A stretch of DNA of 64,000 nucleotides, taken from Cladobotryum mycophilum. Its lineage: Eukaryota > Ascomycota > Sordariomycetes > Hypocreales > Hypocreaceae. How positions within the stretch are numbered: position 1 is the stretch's first letter; each line of letters begins with the position of its first letter. Location: contig JAVFKD010000015.1 of the NCBI GenBank assembly GCA_036429605.1, positions 2,317,421-2,381,420 on the forward strand, written 5' to 3'. The position numbers were made by a program, and so were the translations under genes. Positions 1 to 11,860 of the stretch are shown piece by piece. The notes below the pieces were generated by a model. The model did no database searches and had not been told where the DNA came from. It worked only from the letters and a program-made list of their open reading frames with translations.

Positions 1-537
1 ACCGGCCCAATGAATTTCGGCCCTGTTAATGTGCCACAATCGCAAAGCTCATCGCATTCTGTTGTGTCCAACCCAGATCATCTACAATCTTTTGGCCAGT
101 CAATGCCAGCGCAATCTGGGTTTTTCTCTACAGACATGCTGTCCATGAACTTGGGACAGCCGCCTGACAGTTTGCTTCAGGCGCTTGATAGACAATTTAC
201 TTTTGGAGGATTCTCCATGGAGCCAGACAACATGACGGCGATGATGAGTGGGTTTGGTGCTTGGAATGACTTGTCCAGCCAAACGGGACAAGCCAATAAT
301 CAACTGGATAGCACTCAGGGCGGCAAGAACAACGATACGAATGCTCAGGGACAATTCAACGATGCGCTTAACCAATTTAGTAACCAGGATGCCGTACCAG
401 GATGGTTTATGCCACTAGAGGGCAATCAAGATCTGAACATTGGTGGTGGTGAGATGGATCCCTTTGGTAATTTGTTTGGCGGTCCAAATGGCATGACATC
501 GATCAACCAAAATGGAGACATTCAGAACTACCTTTAG
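1..537 (+). CDS. C-terminal part of a probable transcription regulator (5' truncated by window edge)
   Basis: The reading frame is open from base 1 and ends at a TAG at 535-537, so only the last ~178 residues are present; the ATG at 10 is unlikely to be the true start. What is visible is low-complexity and rich in Asn, Gln, Gly, Ser and Met, with short hydrophobic/acidic patches (for example MDPFGNLFGG near the end). This composition is typical of C-terminal activation regions of fungal Zn(II)2Cys6 transcription factors, but no DNA-binding domain lies inside the window. Family assignment is therefore inference from composition only. It could equally be the tail of another nuclear regulator. 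No intron is evident in this part. Confidence 0.5.
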   Translation, partial: TGPMNFGPVNVPQSQSSSHSVVSNPDHLQSFGQSMPAQSGFFSTDMLSMNLGQPPDSLLQALDRQFTFGGFSMEPDNMTAMMSGFGAWNDLSSQTGQANNQLDSTQGGKNNDTNAQGQFNDALNQFSNQDAVPGWFMPLEGNQDLNIGGGEMDPFGNLFGGPNGMTSINQNGDIQNYL

Positions 538-1909
538 GAGAGAGATGGGACGGGTAAGCTTCCATTGATGGAACTTTGTGGAATCATTTAGATGGCTGGC
601 ATGAGAATGAATGATCATTATTATTATACTTGATAATATGTGGATGGAGGAAGCATGGATATGATGGAGCAAGGCGCTTTCAGGATTTTTGGATATCTAC
701 AACTATACCCATGGAGTTTTGGTTCTGGCCAAGGACTGGCGCCGTTTCAATGAAGGATTAGGATGGAAAGGTAGCTTCAAGGATATCACCATTTTTGATA
801 CCATATTGACTAAATAGAGCAATCATTGCCTCCAACACAGCTTGCCCCCCGCCTCCTCCCCTCCCCCTTATGACATATGACATGGATTAGTACTAAGTGC
901 GCACTCATCTTTTCTGCACTGTGAATCTACTCGCGCAACGTTTCTTTTGCCATGGGCAAGGGAGGCAAGGGAGGGCAGTCCAGAGCACAGACTCTGCACA
1001 GCAATGCCTTGCTTGCCTTGCTAGACAGCTAGAAGCTTTGATAGAACCCACACCCACAGTCTTGGCAAGTATATCGGCGACCTTTACTCCGTACATGCAC
1101 GTACCACGAGCATGACTGCCATATTTTTTCTTTCTTTTTTTTTGCTTTTTTGTTCCATCCCCTTATTTTTGTTTTTGTTTTTTGTTTTTGGCAAAGCAGA
1201 TCATCAAATTTGTTGACTAGGCACTGCTTTTATGTGAAGGGGGTGGGGGAACCTCGGCAGCCAAACACAACACATCCAAGCCGAGAAGAGCTCCACCCCT
1301 TTTTCTGAAAAAGAAAGGAGGAGGGAGGGGAGGGGAGAAAAAGCAACGACATAAGGTTTTCCCTAAAGATGGAACTTTTTCTTTCTTTCTTTCCTTCTTT
1401 TTTGTCTAGGGCTACATCGTTTTTGGGAATGTGCCGAGTTCTGGAGTGTGTACATGGGCTGTGGGGAAAGAGTAGTAAAAGTTCGTTCCTTTTGTGTTGT
1501 AGTAGAGGCCTCCTCTCCCCCTTCTTAACTTTTGATGGGATATATATATGTTTGCCTCTTCTATAGGTCCCCATGAGGTATATCACCTTCGCGATGCTTG
1601 ATCTATCAGCTCACCCCCAAGCTTCAGAGTTCATCCATTAAGCAGATAAAGAAATAGCGAGATAAATATGTATAAACAAGATAATACTCATAAAATTAAA
1701 TAGACTACGTAAATAATTCGTTTCAAAAAAAAAAAAAAAGTCGTAACAGTCTAAACAAGTCATCCATAGCCAACTCCATCGCTATGCAAAAACAAAACCA
1801 TCACTCCTTTCTATATACTCCGTGTACTTTTTCTCATGTTCTCTTCTTCATCAACATTAACCATAAACCTCGGCCTCGTGTCTATTTAAAAATAAAAAAA
1901 AAACCCCCT
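538..1909. other. Intergenic region, convergent ends of the regulator and separase
   Basis: About 1.4 kb between two stop codons facing each other, so it should hold only 3' UTRs. It contains T-rich tracts (around 1125-1195 and 1378-1410), an A-run near 1724-1738 and one copy of the 9-mer TACTCCGTA at 1085. Short ORFs here have no protein-like composition. No RNA gene was recognised. Confidence 0.6.
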
Positions 1910-4900
1910 TCAACCTTCCTTCTTGTTGATATAGACCGGAATGCCGTACATAACCACCGCCGCCGCATTAAGATATTTGAAGCGGCATGCATTTCTTGCT
2001 CTTGCTACTGCCTCCGCCAGCGAAGCATGCTTCAGGTCATTAGATCCATCCTCATCGCTGTCCGATTCGTCATCATCCTCACAACGGCTTTTACTCTTGC
2101 CCTTGCCCTTCACATCTCCGTTAAAAGTGCCCTTGGCAAAGAGACCCCATTCCTCAAAAGCTCGACCAGCGAACCTGTCAATGTCACGATCTGTAACATC
2201 CCATAATGTGCCCACGACGGCGGGGCATCCTGCCATCATGTAGTTCCAGACCGGACCGTAACACTCGAAATCTCCAGCTTCTGTCAAAGCAGCGGAGCTA
2301 CAGCCCATCAAAAACGTTGCTGGTTTGCATTTCTCAAGACGACGAATTGTCTTTCCACGAATGTATTGTGCACCACTGCCGTGACCAAAGTAAACAACGA
2401 CATCGGACGTCGACAGGGCTCGCTCAAAGTCATTCTCATCCGGTGCCCGATCAACGATGCTGGTCCAAGATTCAAGGGCAGAGAAGGCAGGCTGGAAGAA
2501 GCTCTGTGTGTTCTTTAGATCCGATGACGGGTTGAGAATGTACGTTCCAGAGTCTGGAGACACGTAATGACCCTGTGGAGCATCGGCAGTGGCCTTATGT
2601 ATTGAACCCTTGGCGTCCACAATCAACTGCTTCAAGGCGGCCAACGAGGGAACTCGAGAAACTGCAAGACCATCCATGCATGGCAATGACTCCCACGGGA
2701 ATGCGTGCAGAGCTTTGTCGAGAACCAGAACTGTGTGCGCACTGTCTTCCCTCTCACCCGCAGATTTAGTTGCATCGTGATATCCACGCAGAGCATCGTA
2801 CGTCTCTACGACCATGGCATCAAAGTCAATCTCATCATAGGCGTTGCGCTCTCCATGGAACTGGAGAATGTCAACAACAAAGTAGAGAAGATCATTCAGC
2901 GCCTCGTCGAAATCGCAATCAGGGTCAGTTGGGTCACCCAGTCCGATAAACAAGTCAAGGATTCTAGGGTCAAGCGTGACAGACCCCGTCTTTGTCGATG
3001 TTTTACCACGCACCCTGTTCCGCGAAGGCAGGATTCTGTCAAGCATCTGGTGGAAGTTCTTCTGGAATCTTGCCAGCAAGTCGGATCTTCGCCGGTGTTG
3101 AGAGAAGATGCCTTTGAAGCCTCCCAACCATGTCGTCTCAACTGTCATTAAAAGATCTTTCAATCTTGTGTCCAGGGCTTCACGCTCAGCCCACCAAGCC
3201 CCCCGCTCACCTTTGGCCGTAAAGTCGCGCGCTGAATGGCTCGACTCATTTGCCAATCGGATGATATCTAGAAGCTCCTCGCGACCGTGTGCGAAGTTAA
3301 AAACCTCGGAATCGGCGTCTCGCGAGTTTGCTCTTTCAAGAGGCAGACGAAGGATAAACGGGCTATGTCCAGCTTGAAATTTCGTGATGCAGAGGTCATG
3401 TCGGTTGTCACTTAACGACATGGAGATGACACTCCACTTCTTTGGCACCAGGTCAACATATTGTTTTTGGAACTTGGCCATGTCGGCCGTGAATTCGAGG
3501 TTTGGCTTTGGTGCGGTATTAGAAGTTTGCGGTCCACGAACATTCTCGATAGTGGCCAACGTTTGTTGTTCGCGCCTCCACGTCACGTTTCGGGCCATGT
3601 CTACAGCGACCGTAGCTAGGCCATGAGAAAGCGCAGTTGACTTTGTTGATGTTGCCGAGAGGAAAATAATGGTGCTTTGAAGCAGTGTGGAGATACGACG
3701 AACCATGCTACTATCAGAACTGGATAGGGCGGACGAGTGTGCTTCCATGAGCAATTCCTGTGCTTGCCTCAGAGCATCTGCAAATGCTGGCGCGCTATTC
3801 TCTTTGGTAGTCTTTCGACTCGCTGCGCGACCTTTCCTAGGCGGCGACTTGACAGGCGAGGTAATATCAGACTGCCCCTTATCAGGTGAAACGGAAACGG
3901 CAGGGAATGAAATTGTCGAGTCCTGCATGACTGAGAAGACGGGATCCAAAATCATCTGCTCCATACTATGGCCAATAAGCGAGATCGCAGTTATGACTTG
4001 TTCTTGGGAGAGTATGCCGGTGAGTTTTGGTAGATTCTTTACTTGCTCAAGCGCAGTCAAGGCTGATGCCCAATCTTTCTGATGAATCATGCCCAGAGTT
4101 CGAGAGATCATAATCGCCGCGAACAAAGAGGCTTGATAAATGTCCTTCGGCCATTGCTCAAGATCGGTAGGAGGCGGAGGTTTGGCTTTTGCAGCAACGC
4201 CTCGCTTCTGAGGCTTGGGGGCCACAGGAGTTTTTGGTCTTGCGGCCCTGGTAGTACGGGTTGTCCTGGATACTGCCACGCCTCGACCCTTGACAACTGC
4301 TTCCTCTGAGGCTTCAGCAGGAATTGGGGTAATAGATTGATTCTCATTTCGGCTCAGCAGATGAGCAGTTTCTTCGGCCGTCTTAAGAAATTGCGCTGCC
4401 TTCACATCTTCTCCTATCTCCCAGTAAAACTCACCAATTTGACGAGCAAATCTTACTCGTGAGGCAGACACATCATGGGGTAATTGATCTTCGGCGTGCT
4501 TGAAATACCCAAGAGCTTTCGGGATCTTGCTAGCCTTGAGATAGATGGAGCCAGTCCATGCTGACACCTGCGCCTTATACAGAGAGGACTGAGTGCTTTC
4601 CGCAATCTTCCAGGCAGACTCGGCATAGTAAATGGTCTCCTGAAACATGCCAATATGAGCATAAACAGAAGATATGTGCAAGAGACTCCGGAGAAGCGGA
4701 GAAGCTAGATTCCAATAACGCGGACCGACTACCCGAGCAGTGGTGGTTTTCAACTCCGCGTTGCCGGTGCTGACATCGGATATACTCAGTTCAGAGCTTA
4801 TACTGGCATTCATCGAGGTTGTTTCTAGTTTTGACCAATCATGCGACAGCATCCGTACGCTGGTCTTAATGCTATTAAGAGCGTCTTGAATATCGCCGGT

Positions 4901-7900
4901 TTCAAGTGTGACAATTGACTGGAGCAATGAGGCCATGGATAGCATCATTGTGGCTTGAGACTTGCTCTGCGCCCAAGAAGAATACGGGTCGCTACAAATA
5001 CTACTCGCCTTTGACAAGTAAGCCGTGCTAGGAGCAGTTAGCTAAAGTGGTCTCGGGATTCATGATAATTACTTACGCAGTATCCATGTTGCCAACGCCA
5101 GTATAATACTCAGCCTGGGAGATGTAGAGGTCGGCCAGGACTCTTCGAGATACCCCATCATACTGAGCAACCAGTGCTTCAGTTTCCTCCAATGTTCTTA
5201 GGGCTTGCGGGAAAAGTCCAATGTTCACATATTGTGCAGCTAGTTGACTGTAGTTGAGAACCAGTGCATCGCCAATCGACTCCGCACATCCCATATACAG
5301 TCGAGATATGGCAATAGAGAGCTCCACAATTGAAAGCTGCAGACGGTTTTCCCCTTTCAAGCCCGCGAGTTGGTTTAATGACCGCAAATGATCAAGCAGG
5401 CTTTGGGGGTCGTCAATCTTGGCAAATATTTCATCTTGCGTTTGGCATTTTTCTACCATGGATTTCCAGGAAGCAACTGCATCAGCAACGGTTGAAGCCG
5501 GGAACTTTTCCTCGGTATCGAGTAGAGTAGAGATGGAGGAATAGTAAGCTTGGAGGTGAGGAACAAAGTGAGCAAGTGATACATCCTCGGACTTGTCCTT
5601 CTTCTGCAACTGTTCGAATGTTTGGTCAACGAGTGAGGCAATTTCGTCCGCTTGATCTGCCTCCCCAAGGTTCTGATAAAACAGATGAAGGAGAACTCGT
5701 AGTCTTCGAATAGGATACTTCTCGGTCGTGTAAATTCGAAGGAGTCCAGCCATTCCAGGGTCGTGGAGGCGAAGGGGCTGCGATGAGGCAGATGCACCAG
5801 AGCTGCTAATATGTATCAAATGCTCCAAGACGGCAGCACGCTCAGTCTCTGGCAAGAAGAATGTCCAATCGTTCCAAGATTTATCAAGTTTAGCAATAGA
5901 ACGCAATGTGCGTGACATGATCGATGCTTTGTCAGTCACATTCCACGCCAGAGTTGGAGGTTGTGAAGCAAGCGCAGTAGCAACGTCAGACAAGGCACCA
6001 TCCTCTGCCATATTAGTGCAGATAGACCGCAGTGTACGAACTGCATCTTCCGTTCGGCCAGCTCCTTTACACAGATCGGCAAAAAGCTCCAACTTTGTTG
6101 ACAGCTGGGATTTTTCTTTCTCAGCGGCTGTACACTCCTTAACAGACTCGATGGAGCGGTTCAAAGCCACAAGCAATTGCTTGTTCTCCTCCTTTGATCT
6201 ATCAGTCTTCTTCCTGATCTGCAAGAACACCGAGAAGTAAAGACTAGATATTTTAACGCGATAGGCCCCGAGATTTTCAGTCTTTGATACGGATAGGGTA
6301 GATGTAGATAGGGATTCCAACAGGGAGTGGCAATGCTGCAAGACATCGTCCATGGGTTGCCATTCACTAGTGTTTGACTGTAGGTCGCATTTGACAACCA
6401 TCAACGTCGCATCCAGAACCTGGTTGACTGACTGAAGGACCAGCTGTCGCCTTTGATCGAATTGTAAGAGCTGTTTTGGCGCTGCATCCTTAGCAGGTGG
6501 AAGGCCCATCCAGCGGCGAATAAATCGTGGATATCGAAGAATAAAAGTCTTCAAAAGACCACCAAGACTACTCGAAGAGGAGTCCTTCTTGGCATTAGGA
6601 CCAATGATATTCATAAGCATGCCAACAACGGAACGTCTTGTGAGTGCAAGACTCTCAAGGAGCTCATTAAGCTCCGCCACCGTCCCACTGAGGCTTCCGT
6701 CGAGTCCTTCTATGACCTCTTGAATAAGCTGCTCAATGCCGGGAACCACGCCTGTTTTCTTCAATGCAACGGCAAGCAATCGTGCGGAAACAGAACAGGT
6801 ACGGACAGATGAATCCTGGCCGGGAGTAAGGGATTTTTTCAACTCCTGAAACCAACGATATGCTTCATCATAATATCGTTCCGTCTGGGCAACAGATCCG
6901 AGGATTTGGTGTATAGACGCCAGTGGTGAATTGAAAGATATTGAAGGACGATATTTTTGAGCACGAATAGGTTCCATTAATCCGTCAAAGGATTTCACAA
7001 TTGTCTTGTAGATTGAGATATCGGCTGCCTTGTGCCGTCGAACAAAGGCCCGAACACAGCGCGAGAAAGGCGAAAGTACATCGTCGTCAATATTTCCCTT
7101 GTGTCCCGCCATCTTCCACCACTTCATCTGAGTCCGAAACGCCAAGGATTGGATCTCAAAGGCGGCGCTGGGAGATGGACTCAATCTCGGTTCCGTAGCA
7201 ACGATATCTTCCTGGCTGGAGATGCTCGGCGCAAGAGAGAGCAACACCTGCGACATGGATGCCATCTGACGTGCCACTTTTGCAGCCTCCTTTTCTCCAT
7301 CCTTGGCGAGAATCAACAACAGATTAAGAGGAGATGCAGGATCCGAGTCGCGAAGGTGGGGAAGAATCGCTTCGATATAAGATGACTTCTTAATAGCTGC
7401 GACCAGTTTCAGAACATGCATCTGGTAGCCCGTGATGGTCGAAAGACTGTTCTTTGAAATCTTGCCGTGAAATTTTAGCAGGTCACCAATTACCACCACC
7501 GCACTATTGCTTTCGGCATTCTTCGCGTTCGAGGCCTCTTTCCCCTCTGCACCATCCAGTCTTCGCTTCAACACCCTCAGCTCTTTCAACGCTTGTTCGT
7601 GCATACCAAGGGTCACAAGCTTCCCTACCAAGGCTGACATTCCATTTTCGAGTTGAAAGTCCGTCTGATCAGGTTGAATTGGACCTTTGATGGATCGTAA
7701 ACAGGTGAATGCAACGCGTGCACACTCAACAGTTGCCAGGCATCCTGTAGATTGAGCTGCCGACACGGGCTTCGCTTGATTCTGAGCAACATTTGGCGAT
7801 GTGGTGACGCGATTGAGAGCTCTTGGGTGTATCGGTGAAAGGGGCGCAGAGCTAGATCGTCTTAGAGCTCGTTTCCCTGCGACTTGCCGAAGATCGCCAT

Positions 7901-8237
7901 ATTGCTTAGACGGTGTGGAAGGGGGCGGAGGCTTTGTGGCCTCTGTCAGAGACTTGAGTGTGACATTAATAACTTGTGTAGCCAAAGCAGTCTTCTCGCG
8001 CGCACCCAACTCCCCCTGAGAGTTACCGCCTGCCTTCTCCCTGCCAACACTGCTCTTCGTCCGCGATAACGTGGGGGTTTTGGTCGCTCGTCCAGCAGAA
8101 GACTTCGGTCTCGGCGGCTGGGATTCGGGTTCCGGGAGTAGAAGTTCTTTGAGGGTCACGACCGTTGTCGGCGTGCAAGTCGACGTTGATATAATCGATG
8201 CTTTAACAGCATCGATTTTTGCCTGTAATGAAGCCAT
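1910..8237 (-). CDS. ESP1: Separase (separin), cohesin-cleaving cysteine protease
   Basis: Separase cleaves the kleisin subunit of cohesin at anaphase onset (clan CD, peptidase family C50); securin and phosphorylation normally restrain it. Two long reading frames are joined by a 49-bp intron (5028-5076; donor GTAAGT, GCTAAC branch, TAG acceptor), giving exons 5077-8237 and 1910-5027 and about 2092 residues, in the usual size range for fungal separases. The catalytic dyad is visible near the C-terminus: His in YFGHGSG (about residue 1936) and Cys in FLMGCSSA (about 1963), followed by a conserved GTLWDVTDRDIDRF block. The N-terminal ~1500 residues are helical, TPR-like scaffold with a basic Ser/Pro-rich segment early on. 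An acidic, Lys/Ser-rich insert sits between the catalytic block and the last ~40 residues. The ATG at 8237 is the first in frame. Confidence 0.95.
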
Positions 8238-8587
8238 GTAGGTTATGTGTGCGAACTCGTAATCATACCATCACAACGACCAGAAACGTTTCCAAAACTA
8301 TAGCACCCTCCGGCGCAAAACTGACAAAATGCTATGTTGCTGTTAAGCTAAACGGTTAAGTCTGGCTGTGTATGTAAAAGCACGGAGTCTTGATTGGAGA
8401 TGCGGAGGCTAAATATCGGCCGTTGTCTAGGGCAACCGGTATGCAGCCGTTAGACTCGGTACCTTGCCTAAATTAGCATGAGTGGGTCAACGCCATTCAT
8501 CCCACCAACGTTGAGAAGAAGCTACAATTTTTTGATGGCAACGCTCTAAACGTCACATTGTCGACGATAAGCTGAGACGGGGAAGAA
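8238..8587. promoter_or_regulatory. Divergent promoter region, separase / DUF5321-like gene
   Basis: 350 bp between two divergent start codons, so it must hold both promoters and 5' UTRs. I see no clear TATA box or recognisable operator. A cell-cycle element (such as an MCB-type ACGCGT) was looked for and not found. Confidence 0.5.
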
Positions 8588-9248
8588 ATGTCCCAACGAC
8601 TGTTACTCCGTGCTGGAAGGCCAGGGATCAATCCATCGGTCGCAAGATTCGTTCCGCATGTGCCTTTAGGAATTCGATTTTCGAGTGCGGCTCCAGCGCC
8701 GGTGACCATTACCGATGGATCGTTCTGGAGGAACCTCATACCCAAGCCGTTGCGCAAGGACAGTCGACATAAGTTAAACTCGAAGAAGAAGAAAGAATGG
8801 AATCCAGCGACATACTTCATAGTCATGTTCCTATTTATTGGTTCCATGTCCATCCAGATGCTCGCATTGCGCCATCAAACCGAGCGGTACATGCGACAGT
8901 CATCATTGCGAATTGCGCAGCTCCGGGAGGTCGTCCAAAAGATCCAGAATGGAGAGGATGTGGATGTAGAAAAGCTTCTAGGGACAGGAGATCCACAGAA
9001 GGAAGCAGAGTGGGAAGAAGGTAGGCCATCACTCGCGGTGACAGATTAAATGATCCATTTATTGATTTGTCGTTCAAGTGTTGCAAGCCATTGAGCAGGA
9101 TGAGGCGATGCGCAAGTCTCAGAAGCAAGAAAAATCGAAAGAGCCGGAGCCCCAGATAAAAATGGCAATGCAGAACGAAATCCAACAGCCATCATCGGAA
9201 CCTGCACCCAACAAGACGAAAACGGCGAATTTCGGAAACTTCTTTTAA
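8588..9248 (+). CDS. Predicted mitochondrial inner-membrane protein, DUF5321-like
   Basis: Two exons (8588-9020 and 9079-9248) around a 58-bp intron (GTAGGC...CAAG) encode about 200 residues. Without splicing the frame ends in an unrelated tail. Splicing restores an EWEEVLQAIEQDEAM segment that fits the conserved end of this fungal family. The N-terminus is basic and Ser/Arg-rich, like a mitochondrial presequence. The segment after EWNPATYF forms one hydrophobic helix (about residues 74-96), followed by a coiled-coil-like region with the conserved words LREVVQKIQNGEDVDVEKLLGTGD split over that helix. The family is of unknown function and conserved in Ascomycota. Membership is from recall of conserved words, not a search. 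It is divergent from separase. Confidence 0.75.
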
Positions 9249-9289
9249 TTACGACCTATATCTAGTTCTTGTATCCTACACGGATCTTT

Positions 9290-9889
9290 CTAAGACGGCA
9301 GGTCCTTGAACACCGTAGAATTCTTCAATGCGGCGTCCCCTGTTACGGACGCACGTTGAAAGCCTGGAGCAAGAGATTGGCGTAAATGCGAGACTAGAGC
9401 CGGGAGAAGGTGATCCGTCGAGATTTCAACTCTTACAGCTTGTTCACCCGTCTGATTGAAGTTCAGGTCATTAAAAAACTGTTCTTCGCCCCTCACTCCG
9501 CCTATGTTCACAATAGCTATGGGCATGCCCTTTTCTTTGGCTCTCTTAGCCAGCCTCCAAGATGAGTACGTGGCGAGAGATGTTCCCATGACGAGTAGCT
9601 TGCCGGCGCTGTCAATGGCTTTCTCGGCTGATGTTTTGACATGGTCGGTTATGCTTGCCCCAAACAACACAACAGCTGGCTTCAGAATGCCGGCTGTGCT
9701 AGGTGAAATCCATGCTCCGTCGGCATCAGCTGCAACAGTATGCCGATAACCTTTAGACTGGATGGGTGGATCGACCAGGCAGCGAGGGCATGGCGGGTAT
9801 CTAAACGTAGTATAAGGGGCATCCGGAAGGTCAACATCACCATCCGGATTTGTTTTGAGACCCCCAATGGATTCATTGAAATAAGAGTC
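9290..9889 (-). pseudogene. 5'-truncated sirtuin (SIRT4-like), C-terminal half only
   Basis: An open frame of 199 codons, entered straight after an in-frame TGA at 9890-9892, matches the C-terminal half of a fungal class II sirtuin. It has GLKTNPDGDVDLPD, the zinc-binding CPRC pair, an ADGAW...AGILKPAVVLFGASI strand and the NAD-binding GTSLATYSSWRLAKRAKEKG and IVNIGGVRGEE blocks. The N-terminal Rossmann motif (GAGxS), the QNxD segment and the catalytic His are absent. The bases upstream belong to the next gene on the same strand, whose stop codon is only 18 bp away. No intron acceptor linking to a distant exon is obvious. The remaining half has no frameshift or stop, so the truncation may be recent, or the fragment may be transcribed. 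I infer a gene remnant. Confidence 0.7.
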
Positions 9890-9907
9890 TCAAAAAGTAC
9901 ATGTATA

Positions 9908-10519
9908 TTAAACTATAGAATCGCTAATCGCTCCCTTCTCGCTGTCCCAAACCAGCAAGTCGTTGACATCAATCAACAAACAGCTCTGAGCTGTTTGACC
10001 TAAGTCACTTGCTTGGGAGTCAGCCTCCAGTTCATTACCACAGATAGCATCATTTAGAAGTACCTGGTTCTCAGAACTGATATCATTTCGATTTGATCGA
10101 CCTTGGCTTACTACCACAATAAGGACAATCAAAAGACAGCATAAGTTTACATCTGCAATAATTGCAAAGTAAACACTGACTTGATTCAAGCTAACACCGG
10201 CGAATTGTACAATCGTAAATAGAAGCGAGGCCGTAGTTAGAACAAACACTGTCCATTCGTTGATATCAAACGACCGGAGTGAACCTGAGAATGTTTAGTG
10301 GTGATTTGATTTGCGAGTGGTGTACAACTTACCATTATGAAGAAGCGCCCAGCATATCAGAAAGCAGACGGCCAAGACAAGCAAAGCATAGTGAGCAAAC
10401 ACTGAAACGTAAATTAGCGATAAGGTATGGCAAGTTGGGAGAATGATCATACTAGCAACACCGTTTAATCTCTCGTACACAATATGCTCGAGAGTTGTGT
10501 TTAGGAGAGGAGGCGACAT
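9908..10519 (-). CDS. Hypothetical small membrane protein
   Basis: Three exons (10453-10519, 10333-10401, 9908-10284) separated by a 51-bp intron (10402-10452, GTATGA...GCTAAT...CAG) and a 48-bp intron (10285-10332, GTAAGT...CAG) encode about 170 residues. There are three hydrophobic helices: ALLVLAVCFLICWALL, VFVLTTASLLFTIVQF and a long one ending LLIVLIVVVS. A polar, acidic cytosolic-looking tail of ~70 residues follows. The first in-frame ATG is at 10519. The 51-bp intron is a multiple of three without stops, so it could also be retained. I do not recognise the family. It lies 18 bp upstream of the sirtuin remnant on the same strand, and may have displaced the missing sirtuin 5' end. Confidence 0.5.
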
Positions 10520-11860
10520 CGTGAGCGGTGGCAATATCGTGGCAGTATGGGAAGCCGCTGACTTCAAGAATGATCGCGGGAGTTCCGAGGACAGTGACGA
10601 TATTGTAATGGTCTTGGGGCCGTGGGTGTCCGAGTTAGAATCGTTGTGGGAGTTTCAAGCTTGGGATTTGATTGTACTCGAAGTATTAATGATCAAAAAC
10701 CAAAACAAAAAGACACGGGAGTGAAAATATTAAGTCGATTTTTGTTTTACTTTAAGTGTTTTATAAGAGGATGAAGAAGAGAAAAGGAAAAGGAGTTGGG
10801 TGTTTGTATCTTAAAAGCCAAGTGGTGAATCATAAAGTGAAAAAAGGAGGCAAGCACCACCAAGTTTTACTTTATAGCCGACTGAAAGTTAGAAATTTCA
10901 AGTAAAATATACAAGTGTAAGTAACGAACCTCCCCCTCCCCAGACATTTTCAGTAACCAAAATCGTTATTTTATTCCGAATCTACGACATTTATGCCATG
11001 AAATTTAAGACTCACGCCTCCTTCTTAAACATTTCTAGTCACTAAAATCATTATTTCATTCCGAATCTACGACATTTATGCCATGAAATTTATCGTTTAT
11101 GTTATGGTCTTGGGATGGTCACGGTATTGTGGTGGGGCACTCTACCTCGTAGACATTAGACAAGGGGGAGCTCTTTCGGCATATTCCGTTCAATCCCGAG
11201 CTGCCTGCGAAGTGTCAAATCTGTTCTGGCCAAGAGACCTATGCGCCATTACGTAGCCCTTGGGCCTGAACAGGATGCAAATCAGAGCCATGGGATGCAG
11301 TGTTTGCTCCGAAGAGTGCCCAATGCGTGCTATGGGTTACGCCCAGATTCCAGTGGACGGGGTCTCAGGGCAGTGTAGCACTGGAGCCAGGTAGCTAAAT
11401 CCACTGTAACTCGCTAGGCTACTAGGCTCCAGGTTGTAAAATCCATTGGAACCCGACTTACAGGCCTCGCGCTATTCCAGTGTCCAGATCAATGGATAAC
11501 CTTTTTTAAGTACGGCGGCGTCCTTCGGTCTCCGGGAGCCATTTTCACTGCAAAGTCAGGTCAGGTCACTTTCCAGTTCCCGGAGCCGGCAATCTTTTGG
11601 CTGCAGGTCAGGACAACAACAAGGCCAAAGTTTCCATCCTCTGCATTGTTTTTTTCTTCTTCTGTTCTCTTTTCCTTCATCACGTCGCACCACCTACACC
11701 AAACAAGATATCCTCGTCCCCCCTGGATTCATTCGTTCCCCTACCTCCCTCCCTTCCTCTATATCAGCCAAAGGGGCGGCAGCCGCCAAGAGTAGCCTGG
11801 CCCCTGGCTGCTGCTGCTGTTGCTGCTGCTGCGCAATTTCAGCTGAACCGTCCTAACTGC
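10520..11860. other. Divergent intergenic region with an 85-bp tandem duplication
   Basis: 1.34 kb between the small membrane protein gene and the metal transporter. It holds the tandem duplication annotated at 10926-11095 and a CT-rich stretch just before the transporter start. I see no gene. A frame entered at 11597 is continuous with the transporter but has no ATG before 11861. Confidence 0.6.
10926..11095. repeat. Imperfect tandem duplication, period 85 bp, two copies
   Basis: Positions 10944-11007 and 11029-11092 align without gaps. The last ~35 bp of the alignment (from ATTCCGAATC to GAAATTTA) are identical. The first 29 bp show six differences, five of them transitions. The copies sit next to each other in an intergenic region. 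Confidence 0.85.
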
